Positions 14,631-22,428 of a stretch of 29,340 nt of DNA are shown piece by piece; position 1 is the stretch's first letter; every line of letters begins with the position of its first letter. The notes under the pieces are model-generated. The model saw nothing but the letters and a program-made list of their open reading frames with translations, was not told the DNA's origin and searched no databases. The position numbers were made by a program, and so were the translations under genes. This DNA is from Candidatus Woesebacteria bacterium UBA5073. Its GTDB lineage: Bacteria; Patescibacteriota; Microgenomatia; UBA8517. The stretch is taken from positions 1 through 29,340 of the forward strand of contig DIAR01000056.1 in the NCBI GenBank assembly GCA_002415845.1. The letters run 5' to 3'.

Positions 14631-16300
14631 AATTTATACCAAAAAACATCTGGTTTTATTTAGGTTTGATATTTATTTCAATACTGATTCTTATTAGTGT
14701 TTTTGCGAACCTTTCCTACCCGCTTTTGTGGGGGGACGAATCGGAAACGACGGTTTTTGCCCAAAGAATAATCCAGTATGGGTTTCCGAAAGTTCATGAT
14801 GGAAGAAATGTTGTTAATTTAACGATGATTCCGGAAAAGGGTATTGGCATAAAAGAGAGTATCGATGCTTGGATTCATCTTCCCTGGGGACAATATTATT
14901 TTGCCGTACCCGGGGTATGGGTAGCCGAAGGGATAAAGGATATTTATCTTAAAACGGCCGTTGTCAGATTTCCGTTTGCTTTGGTGGGACTTATGGGGGT
15001 ATTGGTTTATGCATTCCTAATTAGCCTTTTTTTGAAAAAGGGGGACAGCGGCCCTATTTTAATTTATTTATTTTTTATCCTTCTTTCGGTTTCTTTAGTC
15101 CTTCACTTAAGAGAGGTGCGGATTTATTCATTAATCATTTTTCTTTCTTCATTAATAACTTATTTTTATTGCCGTTGGCATTTTTTAAAAAATATTACGA
15201 TCGGGAAATACGCGCTCTGGCAGACGGTACTGCTCCTATTTATGATCAACCTTTCTCCCCCGGTGTTTCTCTCTTTTGTTCTTATTCTTGGTTTTTTCCC
15301 GTTGTTTGAAAATTTAACCCTTAATTTTTTTAGACAAAAAAATGAAGCATATGATCCAAAAGAGTTGAGGCCTTTAGGATTATCTCTGCTCTTGGGTTTG
15401 CCCTTTTTGTTATTTTATGAAACTTTTTATGTTTCGTCAGTTTTTTCCAAATATCTCCCCATAAACATATTCCTTTATAAGGAGCATTTGTTAAGAATTG
15501 TTACCTTCTTTTGGCGCTATGACTATCTGGCCTTGGCTGTAGTTTCTAAGGGGTTTCTTTTTGCCGTTTTATATCTAAAAAAGAAAAAAGGACTGGTAAT
15601 TGATGACAGTTTACTTACCGCCTTTAGGGTTAGCCTGTTTTGTTTATTTACCCTTACCGTTTTTTCATTTGTAATTTCCAGAATGCCTTACCTGTTGGAC
15701 CGCTACTATATTAATTTAGTACCCGTGTTCATATTCGGTTTGGTTTTGGATCTTTATTTGATATTTAAGCTAAGTTCCATAGAGGGAAACTCTTCGTATC
15801 CCTATTATTATTTATTGCTGTTTGTCTTTATCGCTTCATCTTTCGGTAAAATTGGGATCTGGTCCGGACACATATATGAGATTAGCCACCGATATAAAGG
15901 GCCAAGCGACACCGTTATCGAATATATCAGGGGACATTTTAAAAACCCCAGAAACCTGATTGTTGAGACCAATCTTGAACAAACAACTCTTGTTTATTAT
16001 CTCGGAAGCTTTGTTTTAAGAGAACCCGGAATAAATTTAGAAAAGATTGAGCCGGATATAATTGTTCCGAGAAATTACATCGACAGCGCTGATTACCAGC
16101 CTGTAGTCGATGGATTTTTGAAAAGGAATAAGTACCGAAAAGTTTATTTAGATGTTATGGATTATCCGGTTAATAATATTCCTGAATTTTCATTAATGCC
16201 AAGGCACTTATTTAAAACAAATTATGCTAAAAATATAGAAGATGGTTTATTATTATATCTGAATGAAAAAACCATTGATTCAAATCAATTTATTAGATAG
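14627..16300 (+). CDS. polytopic GT-C glycosyltransferase, paralogue of 11431
   Basis: 557 residues, multi-pass. Loop 1 has Asp37-Glu38 in LLWGDESETTVFA, matching FWQDEAETVVYA of the 11431 product. The shared HLREVRIYS segment, the RYKGPSDTVIEYIRGHFKNP stretch and the terminal PRHLFKTNY repeat the same plan. Sequence identity is only partial, so the duplication is not recent. The ATGA overlap with 13086 and a 38-nt overlap with 16263 keep it in the operon. Likely a polyprenyl-phosphate-sugar-dependent transferase; specificity unknown. Confidence 0.75.
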   Translation: MKFIPKNIWFYLGLIFISILILISVFANLSYPLLWGDESETTVFAQRIIQYGFPKVHDGRNVVNLTMIPEKGIGIKESIDAWIHLPWGQYYFAVPGVWVAEGIKDIYLKTAVVRFPFALVGLMGVLVYAFLISLFLKKGDSGPILIYLFFILLSVSLVLHLREVRIYSLIIFLSSLITYFYCRWHFLKNITIGKYALWQTVLLLFMINLSPPVFLSFVLILGFFPLFENLTLNFFRQKNEAYDPKELRPLGLSLLLGLPFLLFYETFYVSSVFSKYLPINIFLYKEHLLRIVTFFWRYDYLALAVVSKGFLFAVLYLKKKKGLVIDDSLLTAFRVSLFCLFTLTVFSFVISRMPYLLDRYYINLVPVFIFGLVLDLYLIFKLSSIEGNSSYPYYYLLLFVFIASSFGKIGIWSGHIYEISHRYKGPSDTVIEYIRGHFKNPRNLIVETNLEQTTLVYYLGSFVLREPGINLEKIEPDIIVPRNYIDSADYQPVVDGFLKRNKYRKVYLDVMDYPVNNIPEFSLMPRHLFKTNYAKNIEDGLLLYLNEKTIDSNQFIR

Positions 16301-17918
16301 ATTATTATCCGGCAAAAAACCTTACGGGTGGCTTATCGGAGTCATTTTAATTCTTTATTTACCTTCATTGTTTTTCGGCTTTTCCTATCTTGACGATAAT
16401 GTTTTGATTTTGGACAATCTCTTTTTCCTAAAAGATTTAGGGAATTTCTTTACCACCTTCGTTCAGGAAGTCTTTCATATCTCACACGCTTCGGCTGCTT
16501 ATTATCGTCCAATCCTTACCATTTCTTTTATGCTTGATGCTCAAATCTCCGGGGCCAAACCCTTCTTTTATCATTTTTCAAATGTAGCAATTCATGTGAT
16601 TACTACCTGTCTTGTTTACTCATTTTTAAAGCGGTTAAATTTTAAAAAGGAACTGGCATTCCTTTTTTCTCTTATTTTTGCCGTTCATCCGGTTTTGGCT
16701 CAGGCTGTAGCTTGGGTGCCGGGGAGGAACGATTCTCTTTTGGCCATGTTTACTCTCGCCACACTGATTTCTTTTTTCAAATATATCGAAAAACCGAATA
16801 TGAAAAACTGCCTTTACCAGATAGGCTTTTTTGGCTTAAGCCTTTTTACTAAGGAATCGGCAATTTTTATCCCGGTGGTTTGTCTTTTCTATCTGGTTGT
16901 TATTTTAAGAAAAAAACTTTTTTCCAGTATCACTATTCCTCTTTATGTTGGATGGGCTTTTTTCTATTTTGTTTGGTTTTTGCTTCGCACCATTGCTCTA
17001 ACCGAACCGATCAAATACACGGCCACCCACATTATCAGATCATTTGTTTTTAATTCTCCGGCTGTTTTGATTTATTTGGGAAAAATACTCTTTCCTTTCA
17101 ATTTAAGTGTTATACCGATTATTGAAGGCACAACTTTGATTTTTGGTGTAATCACCTTGTTGGCCATTGTTTTATTGCTTATTTTTTCCAAGGAGAAAAA
17201 CACGAGAATGATTCTTTTCGGAACTTTATGGTTTTTTGCTTTTCTTTTACCGTCGTTTATTCGACCCAATTCAAACTATGTCGCCGATTTTATGGAACAT
17301 CGGCTGTATCTGCCTTTAATTGGTGTGTTTATTGTTTTGAGTGAAATTGATTATCTTAAGAAGTTGAATTGGCAAAAGACAAAAGTTTTGATTGGATCAG
17401 GGATGGTGGTTTTAATCCTTATTGTTTTCAACGCTTTTCATTTACCGATATTTAAAGATTCACTATCCTTTTGGAAAAATGCGGTTAAATACTCTTATAA
17501 ACATCCTTTGGCTCATAAGAACTTGGGAGCAATGTATTATTTGGCCGGAAATAAAGATGAAGCCGAGAAAGAATATCGAATTTCGATTGGTCTAAATCCC
17601 GTTGAAACAATGATTCACAACAATCTGGGACTTATTTATATGGATAGGGGAGAAATGGACAAAGCCGAGAATGAATTTAAGGCAGAATTAACCATTAATC
17701 CGGGGTACGACAATGCCTTTTTTAACTATGGCTTATTGGAATTCTACCGAAAAAATTATGATAAAGCAGAAGAACTATGGTTGACAACGCTGATGGTCAA
17801 TCCCGATAAAATTGAAGCTTTAAAAAATCTGTATATCATTTCGGCGCAAAAAAAAGAATTTAATAAAGCTGCCTACTTCCAAAATGAATTGGAAAAAAGA
17901 GGAATACCTTTTCCTTAA
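16263..17918 (+). CDS. TMTC-like GT-C membrane protein with C-terminal TPR repeats
   Basis: 551 residues: an N-terminal multi-pass region to about residue 400, then roughly four tetratricopeptide repeats (about 415-545, e.g. NLGLIYMDRGEMDKAENEF). The membrane part has Asp44-Asp45 in FGFSYLDDNVLI, YYRPILTISFMLD, HPVLAQAVAWVPGRND and FTKESA. These follow the order seen in TMTC-type O-mannosyltransferases and their bacterial relatives. In that family the GT-C part transfers a sugar from a polyprenyl-phosphate donor to protein, and the TPRs face the same side, probably binding the acceptor. This makes it the best candidate protein glycosyltransferase in the window. Donor and acceptor are inference. 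Confidence 0.82.
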   Translation: MKKPLIQINLLDRLLSGKKPYGWLIGVILILYLPSLFFGFSYLDDNVLILDNLFFLKDLGNFFTTFVQEVFHISHASAAYYRPILTISFMLDAQISGAKPFFYHFSNVAIHVITTCLVYSFLKRLNFKKELAFLFSLIFAVHPVLAQAVAWVPGRNDSLLAMFTLATLISFFKYIEKPNMKNCLYQIGFFGLSLFTKESAIFIPVVCLFYLVVILRKKLFSSITIPLYVGWAFFYFVWFLLRTIALTEPIKYTATHIIRSFVFNSPAVLIYLGKILFPFNLSVIPIIEGTTLIFGVITLLAIVLLLIFSKEKNTRMILFGTLWFFAFLLPSFIRPNSNYVADFMEHRLYLPLIGVFIVLSEIDYLKKLNWQKTKVLIGSGMVVLILIVFNAFHLPIFKDSLSFWKNAVKYSYKHPLAHKNLGAMYYLAGNKDEAEKEYRISIGLNPVETMIHNNLGLIYMDRGEMDKAENEFKAELTINPGYDNAFFNYGLLEFYRKNYDKAEELWLTTLMVNPDKIEALKNLYIISAQKKEFNKAAYFQNELEKRGIPFP

Positions 17919-17926
17919 AAGGCTTC

Positions 17927-17955
17927 TTGTCTAAACGTTTTAACTTTGCTAAAGT
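17927..17955 (+). promoter_or_regulatory. promoter of the GT2-GtrA gene
   Basis: TTGTCT (17927-17932), a 17-nt spacer, then TAAAGT (17950-17955), four of six matches each, ending 7 nt before ATG 17963. As at 4823, the TTG of the -35 box is in frame and mimics an upstream start codon. Confidence 0.4.
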
Positions 17956-17962
17956 CAATATT

Positions 17963-19108
17963 ATGAAAGTTGTTATCATCATGCCGTCTTATAACGAGGC
18001 GACCAATATCGGTCCGATGATTAAGGTTTTATTTGACGAAGAGTTCCCCAAGATTAAGGGAGCCGAAATGCATCTTCTGGTGGTTGATGATAATTCTCCT
18101 GACGGAACCGGCAATATTGTTAAAAAGGAAATGCAGAAATACCCCAATTTGCACCTTCTCCAGGGGGAGAAACAGGGTTTGGGCTGGGCCTATGTAAGGG
18201 GGATGAAGTATGCCATGAAAGAGCTTGGTGCCGATGCGGTTGTTGAAATGGATGCCGATTTTCAACATGATCCGAAATACGTTAAAGATGTAGTTAAAGC
18301 TTTCCTGGATGGGGCCGACTATGTCATTGGTTCAAGATATGTTAAAGGCGGTTCAATCCCCAAGGGCTGGCCCTGGTATCGGAAAGCGATGAGTTATTTC
18401 GGGAATTTGTTTGCGAAAGTGATGCTCTGGAAACCGGGACTGCATGACTTTACCACCGGTTTTAGATTAACTAGGGTAAAGGGAGTTTTGGAAAAAGTCG
18501 ATCTGGACCATTTAATGGAAATGAAAAGATTTGCCCACAAACTTGATTTATTTTATCGAACAACCAAGTTAACCAAGAAAATTGTTGAAGTACCGATTGA
18601 TTTTAAGGAAAGAACTAAAGATTCTTCGAAGTTTGTTTTTAAGGAAATGATTGCTTCATATAAGACTGTTGTTTTAATAAGACTCAAAGAAAGTCAAAGA
18701 CTGATAAAGTTTGGGCTGGTCGGCTTTGTCGGTTTTGTGGTTAACTATGTTTTTATCAGGGTTTTCAGGCAGATAAACCTTTCCGAAACTTTTGCCTGGC
18801 TTTTTGCTACCGAGCTGGCCATTATCAGTAATTTTGCCTGGAACAATCTTTGGACCTTTAGTGAGAAAAAAATCGCCGGTGTAAAAAACATTGTTGCCAA
18901 ATTTGTGACCTTTAATGTGACGTCGGCCGGAGCTTTGGTAATTCAGTCAATTTTTGGACCCTTGGGGGTCAAATTGGTTGGGGAACAATACACCGTTTTG
19001 GTGTTGGCTTTTGTGGTTGCCCTTATGGTTTTGCCTTATAACTACCTCATGTATAACCTGGTCATCTGGAAGACCTGGAAAAACCCTTTTAAGAAAAAGA
19101 CCTCTTGA
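17963..19108 (+). CDS. polyprenyl-phosphate mannosyl/glycosyl synthase fused to GtrA domain
   Basis: 381 residues from ATG 17963; the in-frame TTG at 17927 is rejected as part of the promoter. The N-terminal 240 residues are a GT2 domain close to dolichol-phosphate mannose synthase: IIMPSYNEATNIG, VDDNSPDGTG (41-50), metal-binding Asp97-Ala-Asp99 in MDADFQHDP, GSRYVKGGSIPKGWPWYRK and TTGFRL. From about residue 246 a GtrA-like four-helix domain follows (LIKFGLVGFVGFVVNY ... NFAWNNLWTFSE). Such fusions make polyprenyl-phosphate mannose or glucose on the cytosolic face and may help move it across the membrane. It is the probable donor supplier for the GT-C enzymes on either side. Confidence 0.9.
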   Translation: MKVVIIMPSYNEATNIGPMIKVLFDEEFPKIKGAEMHLLVVDDNSPDGTGNIVKKEMQKYPNLHLLQGEKQGLGWAYVRGMKYAMKELGADAVVEMDADFQHDPKYVKDVVKAFLDGADYVIGSRYVKGGSIPKGWPWYRKAMSYFGNLFAKVMLWKPGLHDFTTGFRLTRVKGVLEKVDLDHLMEMKRFAHKLDLFYRTTKLTKKIVEVPIDFKERTKDSSKFVFKEMIASYKTVVLIRLKESQRLIKFGLVGFVGFVVNYVFIRVFRQINLSETFAWLFATELAIISNFAWNNLWTFSEKKIAGVKNIVAKFVTFNVTSAGALVIQSIFGPLGVKLVGEQYTVLVLAFVVALMVLPYNYLMYNLVIWKTWKNPFKKKTS

Positions 19109-19132
19109 TAGCTTTTGGCAGCCTGAGTGGAC

Positions 19133-19138
19133 TATAAT
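19133..19138 (+). promoter_or_regulatory. -10 box of the HTH/Nudix-like gene
   Basis: Consensus TATAAT, 17 nt before ATG 19156. TTGATA (22-nt spacer) and TTGGCA (12-nt spacer) upstream are both badly spaced, so the -35 is unclear. Confidence 0.4.
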
Positions 19139-19155
19139 TACCCTTAAGTTAATTT

Positions 19156-20031
19156 ATGGGCGAAGCGTTGGAAAAATATCAGGAACGGGAAAGAATTATT
19201 TATCGGAAAATCATATCTGATTATCTAAAGTACGGTTCGGTTGATGAGGTTTTCAAGAACAACAATTATGATATTCCCGTTTCCTATCCCGGAGTGCAAA
19301 GACTTTTGGATAAATGGGGTATTGTGAAAGCAGCCGGTCCGAACAGCAAACTTTCGGAAGCTTTAACCTTCATGGTTCTTCTGTCTGACCACAAAATTCC
19401 TCTGGAGAGACTCTATAAAAAATTGCCACCCAGTTTCAAAACTTCGGTGGGGACAATGCACCGGATACTCCACAATGTTAAGGAAGGCGTCGTCAGAAGG
19501 GTAGGCAGTGCTTTAATTATAACTTCCGAAGAAAATAAAGAGATGATTTTGGTTGGGGATGATATCTCAACTCCGAGGCTTGAATTGGGAAAGCCGTTCG
19601 GTTCGGTTTCCCTTCCTATGGGCTATTCAAAACAGGATGAAGGGCCAAAAATTTCCATCATGAGAATTTTACAACAGGAAGTATTTACTCAGAAGGCGAT
19701 TGATAAAACATTATCCGAAGATATTATTCCCAACGATATCAAACCTTTTATGTTCATTGATGTAGCGGATGTTCGGGTGGCCGTATATCATCTGTCCCTA
19801 TCTAAACAATTTTCTGAAACCTCAGCCTTTTCCAGTTTTAAAATAGAAAACCACCGCTATATGCATTATTCGGAAGGATTGGATGCTAAAAACGGTTACC
19901 ACTTAAGAACGGGGATAAAGGAGATCTGTTTGGGCTATAAAAATTATCTTTTGGGGAAACAAACAAAACCGCTTATTTTAAGGTCCCTTATCAATCTTGA
20001 TTTGGAGAAAATTGCTCCGGAATATACTTAA
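19156..20031 (+). CDS. predicted DNA-binding protein: tandem HTH plus degenerate Nudix-like domain
   Basis: 291 residues, soluble. I do not recognise a named family. Residues about 17-60 (YLKYGSVDEVFKNNNYDIP, GVQRLLDKWGIVK) and 64-122 (LSEALTFMVLLSDHK, TMHRILHNVKEGVVRRVG) look like two helix-turn-helix units, the second winged. The C-terminal part contains SLPMGYSKQDEG...RILQQEV. Its spacing is exactly that of a Nudix box, G-x5-E-x7-R-x-U-x-x-E: Gly156, Glu162, Arg170, Leu172, Glu175. The Glu after Arg, the first Glu of the EE pair and the last Gly of the box are lost, so hydrolysis is doubtful. A ligand-sensing regulator is plausible, by analogy with Nudix-HTH repressors of the NrtR type. 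Its stop overlaps the DUF35 gene end through TTAA. Confidence 0.7.
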   Translation: MGEALEKYQERERIIYRKIISDYLKYGSVDEVFKNNNYDIPVSYPGVQRLLDKWGIVKAAGPNSKLSEALTFMVLLSDHKIPLERLYKKLPPSFKTSVGTMHRILHNVKEGVVRRVGSALIITSEENKEMILVGDDISTPRLELGKPFGSVSLPMGYSKQDEGPKISIMRILQQEVFTQKAIDKTLSEDIIPNDIKPFMFIDVADVRVAVYHLSLSKQFSETSAFSSFKIENHRYMHYSEGLDAKNGYHLRTGIKEICLGYKNYLLGKQTKPLILRSLINLDLEKIAPEYT

Positions 20032-20429
20032 AAAATATCGCTTTGTTGATGTGGAGAACTGACCATTCTGCCGTAATAATCTTCCTTACCCACGTGTTTT
20101 TGCACACCAATAACTTCTACGTTTGATCCCTCTACGATTGAAAAAGGATTATCAATAGAAGAAACAACTTCACGGCCGTTTGGCATACGGATTGCGGCTG
20201 TGGCTGATCTTTTCAGTTTTTGTGATTTTTCGTCGAAAATAACTTCTTCGTGAATACCAACTACCGTACCTATGCCAAGCTCTCTAACTATCGGGATAAC
20301 GATCCTGTTGCACTCGGTATTGGTACAGATGTCTCTTGGGGGGAAGATTTTGGTTTTACACTCAGGACATTGTTCACCCACTAACGCATATCGTTGTTTT
20401 TTGAATCGATTAAAACGCGGAACCTCCAT
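20028..20429 (-). CDS. DUF35-type zinc-ribbon/OB-fold protein
   Basis: 133 residues. The N-terminal zinc ribbon has CPEC (residues 21-24) and a second pair, CTNTEC (35-40), around the signature FPPRDIC. It is followed by a small OB fold (GIGTVVGIHEEVIFD ... AAIRMPNG). DUF35 proteins usually accompany thiolases or HMG-CoA synthases as acyl-CoA-binding partners. No thiolase is present here, so the role is open. It lies 48 nt downstream of the PIG-V-like gene on the same strand but has its own -10 box, and it converges with the HTH/Nudix-like gene. Confidence 0.82.
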   Translation of the reverse strand: MEVPRFNRFKKQRYALVGEQCPECKTKIFPPRDICTNTECNRIVIPIVRELGIGTVVGIHEEVIFDEKSQKLKRSATAAIRMPNGREVVSSIDNPFSIVEGSNVEVIGVQKHVGKEDYYGRMVSSPHQQSDIF

Positions 20430-20435
20430 GAGAGT

Positions 20436-20441
20436 ATTTTA
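20436..20441 (-). promoter_or_regulatory. possible -10 box of the DUF35 gene
   Basis: TAAAAT on the minus strand, 6 nt before the ATG; no convincing -35. Around it the minus strand reads GAGATAAAATACTCTC, an imperfect palindrome. A TTGAGAG/TTTGAGAG direct repeat lies just upstream. Confidence 0.3.
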
Positions 20442-20477
20442 TCTCGGGATTGCTCTCAAACACTCTCAAGTTTTTAT

Positions 20478-21638
20478 TTAATTGAAGAAAGGAGACCAGT
20501 CGGCGATAGGCATGACGTTTTGGGAAATATAAGCCAGGGAAAAAAGATAAATAGGAAGAGCTAAAACAAGAATGACGATTCTAAACTCTTTTTTGCAGAT
20601 AGTGTCTGAAAAAGCCAGGAGAAGAAAAGGAAAGATAGGTAGGGAATAGCGAATGATATCGCGGTGGGCAACTAGAAGAGTACTGGCAAAGAAAATACCG
20701 ACAAAATAGGCCATGGCTTTCTCTCCTCTTTTAATAAGATTAATTAAGCCCAAGATACCAAACAGATAAACAAAGATAACTTCTTCCAGCCAGAAAGTTC
20801 CAACCCAGGGCGCCGAGTAATTAAAAATCTTAAATGGCGGGAAGAAAAGATGCAGGTTATCTCCCGAATGGAAATAGGCGAAAAAGTCGTTGTATTGCAG
20901 TTTATAAAGGCAAAATAAACCAATTAAGGAAAGGGGAATTAAAAAGATCGGATATATTTTTTCTAAACTTAAGCTTTTAAACCAATTGGGAAACGAGGTT
21001 GAGAAAAAGTATTTAAGTTTTGGAACAAAAAGATAAGCAAAATAAGCTATAAAAAGAAGAATCCCTGGTGATTTGGTTAGTTGAGCCATAATTCCAAACA
21101 AAGCTGCTAACCAAAACTTCTTTTTATCAAAGTAAAAAAGCGAAGCGATAATAGCCATGATAAACAAGGGTTCGGCTGAGCCAACCGATTTAACAATCAG
21201 CCATCTGGCCGGAAGAAGGGAAAAAACCAGGGTCAGAAACAAGGCGCCTTGACCGTTTAGTTTTTCTTTGGCCAGAAGGTAAAAAAAGTAAGTGGCCAAA
21301 AATGAGCTTATCAGTGTTACCGCAAGCATGGCATATGGGTAACCCAGGACGTAGGAGAAAAGCCTTATAAGAAGGGGAAAAAGGGGAAAGTGGGCTGCAT
21401 AGTATTCATAAGGTAAAACAAATTGAAAGTGAGAGATAATGCTTGAGGCGTAAAATGATTTGGCGACAACCATAAATAAAGGTCCGTCATAGTTGGCTAC
21501 AATGGTAGCCATGCCGTTTTGGGGAAGAGGAATGCTCCAAAAACTTCTGATCCTAAGAAAAAAAGGCAACCAAATAAGAAGAGTCGGGATAATTGAGACG
21601 GCAGCGACAAAAAGAAGCTCTTTTAATTTTTTCGGCAT
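20478..21638 (-). CDS. multi-pass GT-C membrane protein, PIG-V/GT76-like
   Basis: 386 residues with about ten hydrophobic helices. Loop 1 contains Asp51 in NYDGPLFMVVAKSFY, then YAAHFPLFPLLIRL, the pattern seen in PIG-V-type mannosyltransferases (acidic residue, then FFPLFP). Later, SVGSAEPLF resembles the TES/SEPLF segment of that family, followed by LTKSPGILLF. It would use a polyprenyl-phosphate sugar outside the membrane. It is transcribed from a TTGATT-17-TATCAT promoter with an 11-nt gap to ATG, divergent from the GT2 gene at 21718. The acceptor is unknown. Confidence 0.72.
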   Translation of the reverse strand: MPKKLKELLFVAAVSIIPTLLIWLPFFLRIRSFWSIPLPQNGMATIVANYDGPLFMVVAKSFYASSIISHFQFVLPYEYYAAHFPLFPLLIRLFSYVLGYPYAMLAVTLISSFLATYFFYLLAKEKLNGQGALFLTLVFSLLPARWLIVKSVGSAEPLFIMAIIASLFYFDKKKFWLAALFGIMAQLTKSPGILLFIAYFAYLFVPKLKYFFSTSFPNWFKSLSLEKIYPIFLIPLSLIGLFCLYKLQYNDFFAYFHSGDNLHLFFPPFKIFNYSAPWVGTFWLEEVIFVYLFGILGLINLIKRGEKAMAYFVGIFFASTLLVAHRDIIRYSLPIFPFLLLAFSDTICKKEFRIVILVLALPIYLFSLAYISQNVMPIADWSPFFN

Positions 21639-21649
21639 CCTAATTTAAA

Positions 21650-21678
21650 ATGATATATCCCCCCTCCGATGGAATCAA
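21650..21678 (-). promoter_or_regulatory. promoter of the PIG-V-like gene
   Basis: Minus strand: TTGATT (21678-21673), a 17-nt spacer including a run of six G, and TATCAT (21655-21650), ending 11 nt before the ATG. The predicted leader is about 5 nt. Confidence 0.5.
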
Positions 21679-21704
21679 GGGTGCAGGCTATGTTAAACTT
21701 CAAA

Positions 21705-21710
21705 GAAGGA
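21705..21710 (+). promoter_or_regulatory. Shine-Dalgarno site of the GT2 gene
   Basis: GAAGGA, 7 nt before ATG 21718. This is the only well-spaced SD in front of a first-in-operon gene in the window; others are apparently leaderless. Its promoter is unclear: TATGTT (21689-21694) and TAAACT (21694-21699) are weak -10 candidates without good -35 boxes. Confidence 0.6.
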
Positions 21711-21717
21711 TGTTCTT

Positions 21718-22428
21718 ATGCCTAAATTAATTAACGCTATTTCCGTCTTTTTTCCGGCTTACAACGAAGAAGCTAATATTCAGGGTACGGTTGAGAAGGC
21801 CAGAGACCATCTGATGGAGATTGCCGAAATCTGGGAAATTTTGGTTGTTAATGATGGTTCAAAGGACAAAACCAAAGAGATTGTCGAAAGTCTTCACAAG
21901 AAAGATCCGCGGATTAAACTGATTGATCACAAAGACAATCAGGGTTACGGAGCATCTTTAAAAAGTGGTCTTTATAATGCTCAATACCCTTTCATTGTTT
22001 TTACCGATTCCGATGGGCAGTTTGATTTTAGTGAGGTTGATAATTTTATTGCCAAACAAAAAGAAACCGGAGCCGATATGGTCATTGGTTACTACCTTGA
22101 CCGCAAAGTATCGAAAATGACCATTCTTTCATCTAAAGTTTGGGAACTGTGTGTTTATGTTCTTTTTCGTTTAAAGGTTCAGGATATCGACTGTGGTTTT
22201 AAGTTAATTTCCAAAAAGGTTGTTGATGGAATTTTAAAACTTGAATCGCAAAGGGGGGCATTTATTTCCAGCGAACTTTTAATTAAGGCTAAAAAGAAAG
22301 GTTTTAAGATGGTTGAAATCGGTGTTCATCACTATCCCAGGAAAGCGGGGCAGGGAACCGGACGGAAACTGTCGGTTATCATTCAGAGTTTTATTGATCT
22401 GTTTAAACTATGGTTAAAATTGCATTAA
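21718..22428 (+). CDS. GT2 family glycosyltransferase (polyprenyl-phosphate sugar synthase type)
   Basis: 236 residues with no transmembrane segment. FFPAYNEEANI at the start, VVNDGSKDKT at residues 44-52, NQGYGASLKSGL, and metal-binding Asp97-Ser-Asp99 in FTDSDGQFD are typical of the DPM1/ALG5 branch of GT2. IDCGFKLIS and the C-terminal HHYPRKAGQGTG fit as well. It probably loads a hexose onto polyprenyl phosphate in the cytosol. It overlaps the following GT-C gene by 19 nt, a donor-maker and donor-user pair. It heads a six-gene operon. Confidence 0.87.
   Translation: MPKLINAISVFFPAYNEEANIQGTVEKARDHLMEIAEIWEILVVNDGSKDKTKEIVESLHKKDPRIKLIDHKDNQGYGASLKSGLYNAQYPFIVFTDSDGQFDFSEVDNFIAKQKETGADMVIGYYLDRKVSKMTILSSKVWELCVYVLFRLKVQDIDCGFKLISKKVVDGILKLESQRGAFISSELLIKAKKKGFKMVEIGVHHYPRKAGQGTGRKLSVIIQSFIDLFKLWLKLH

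Noticed and set aside
21689..21699. -10 box for the 21718 operon
   Set aside because: TATGTT and TAAACT are both poor and lack -35 partners; only the Shine-Dalgarno is convincing there.
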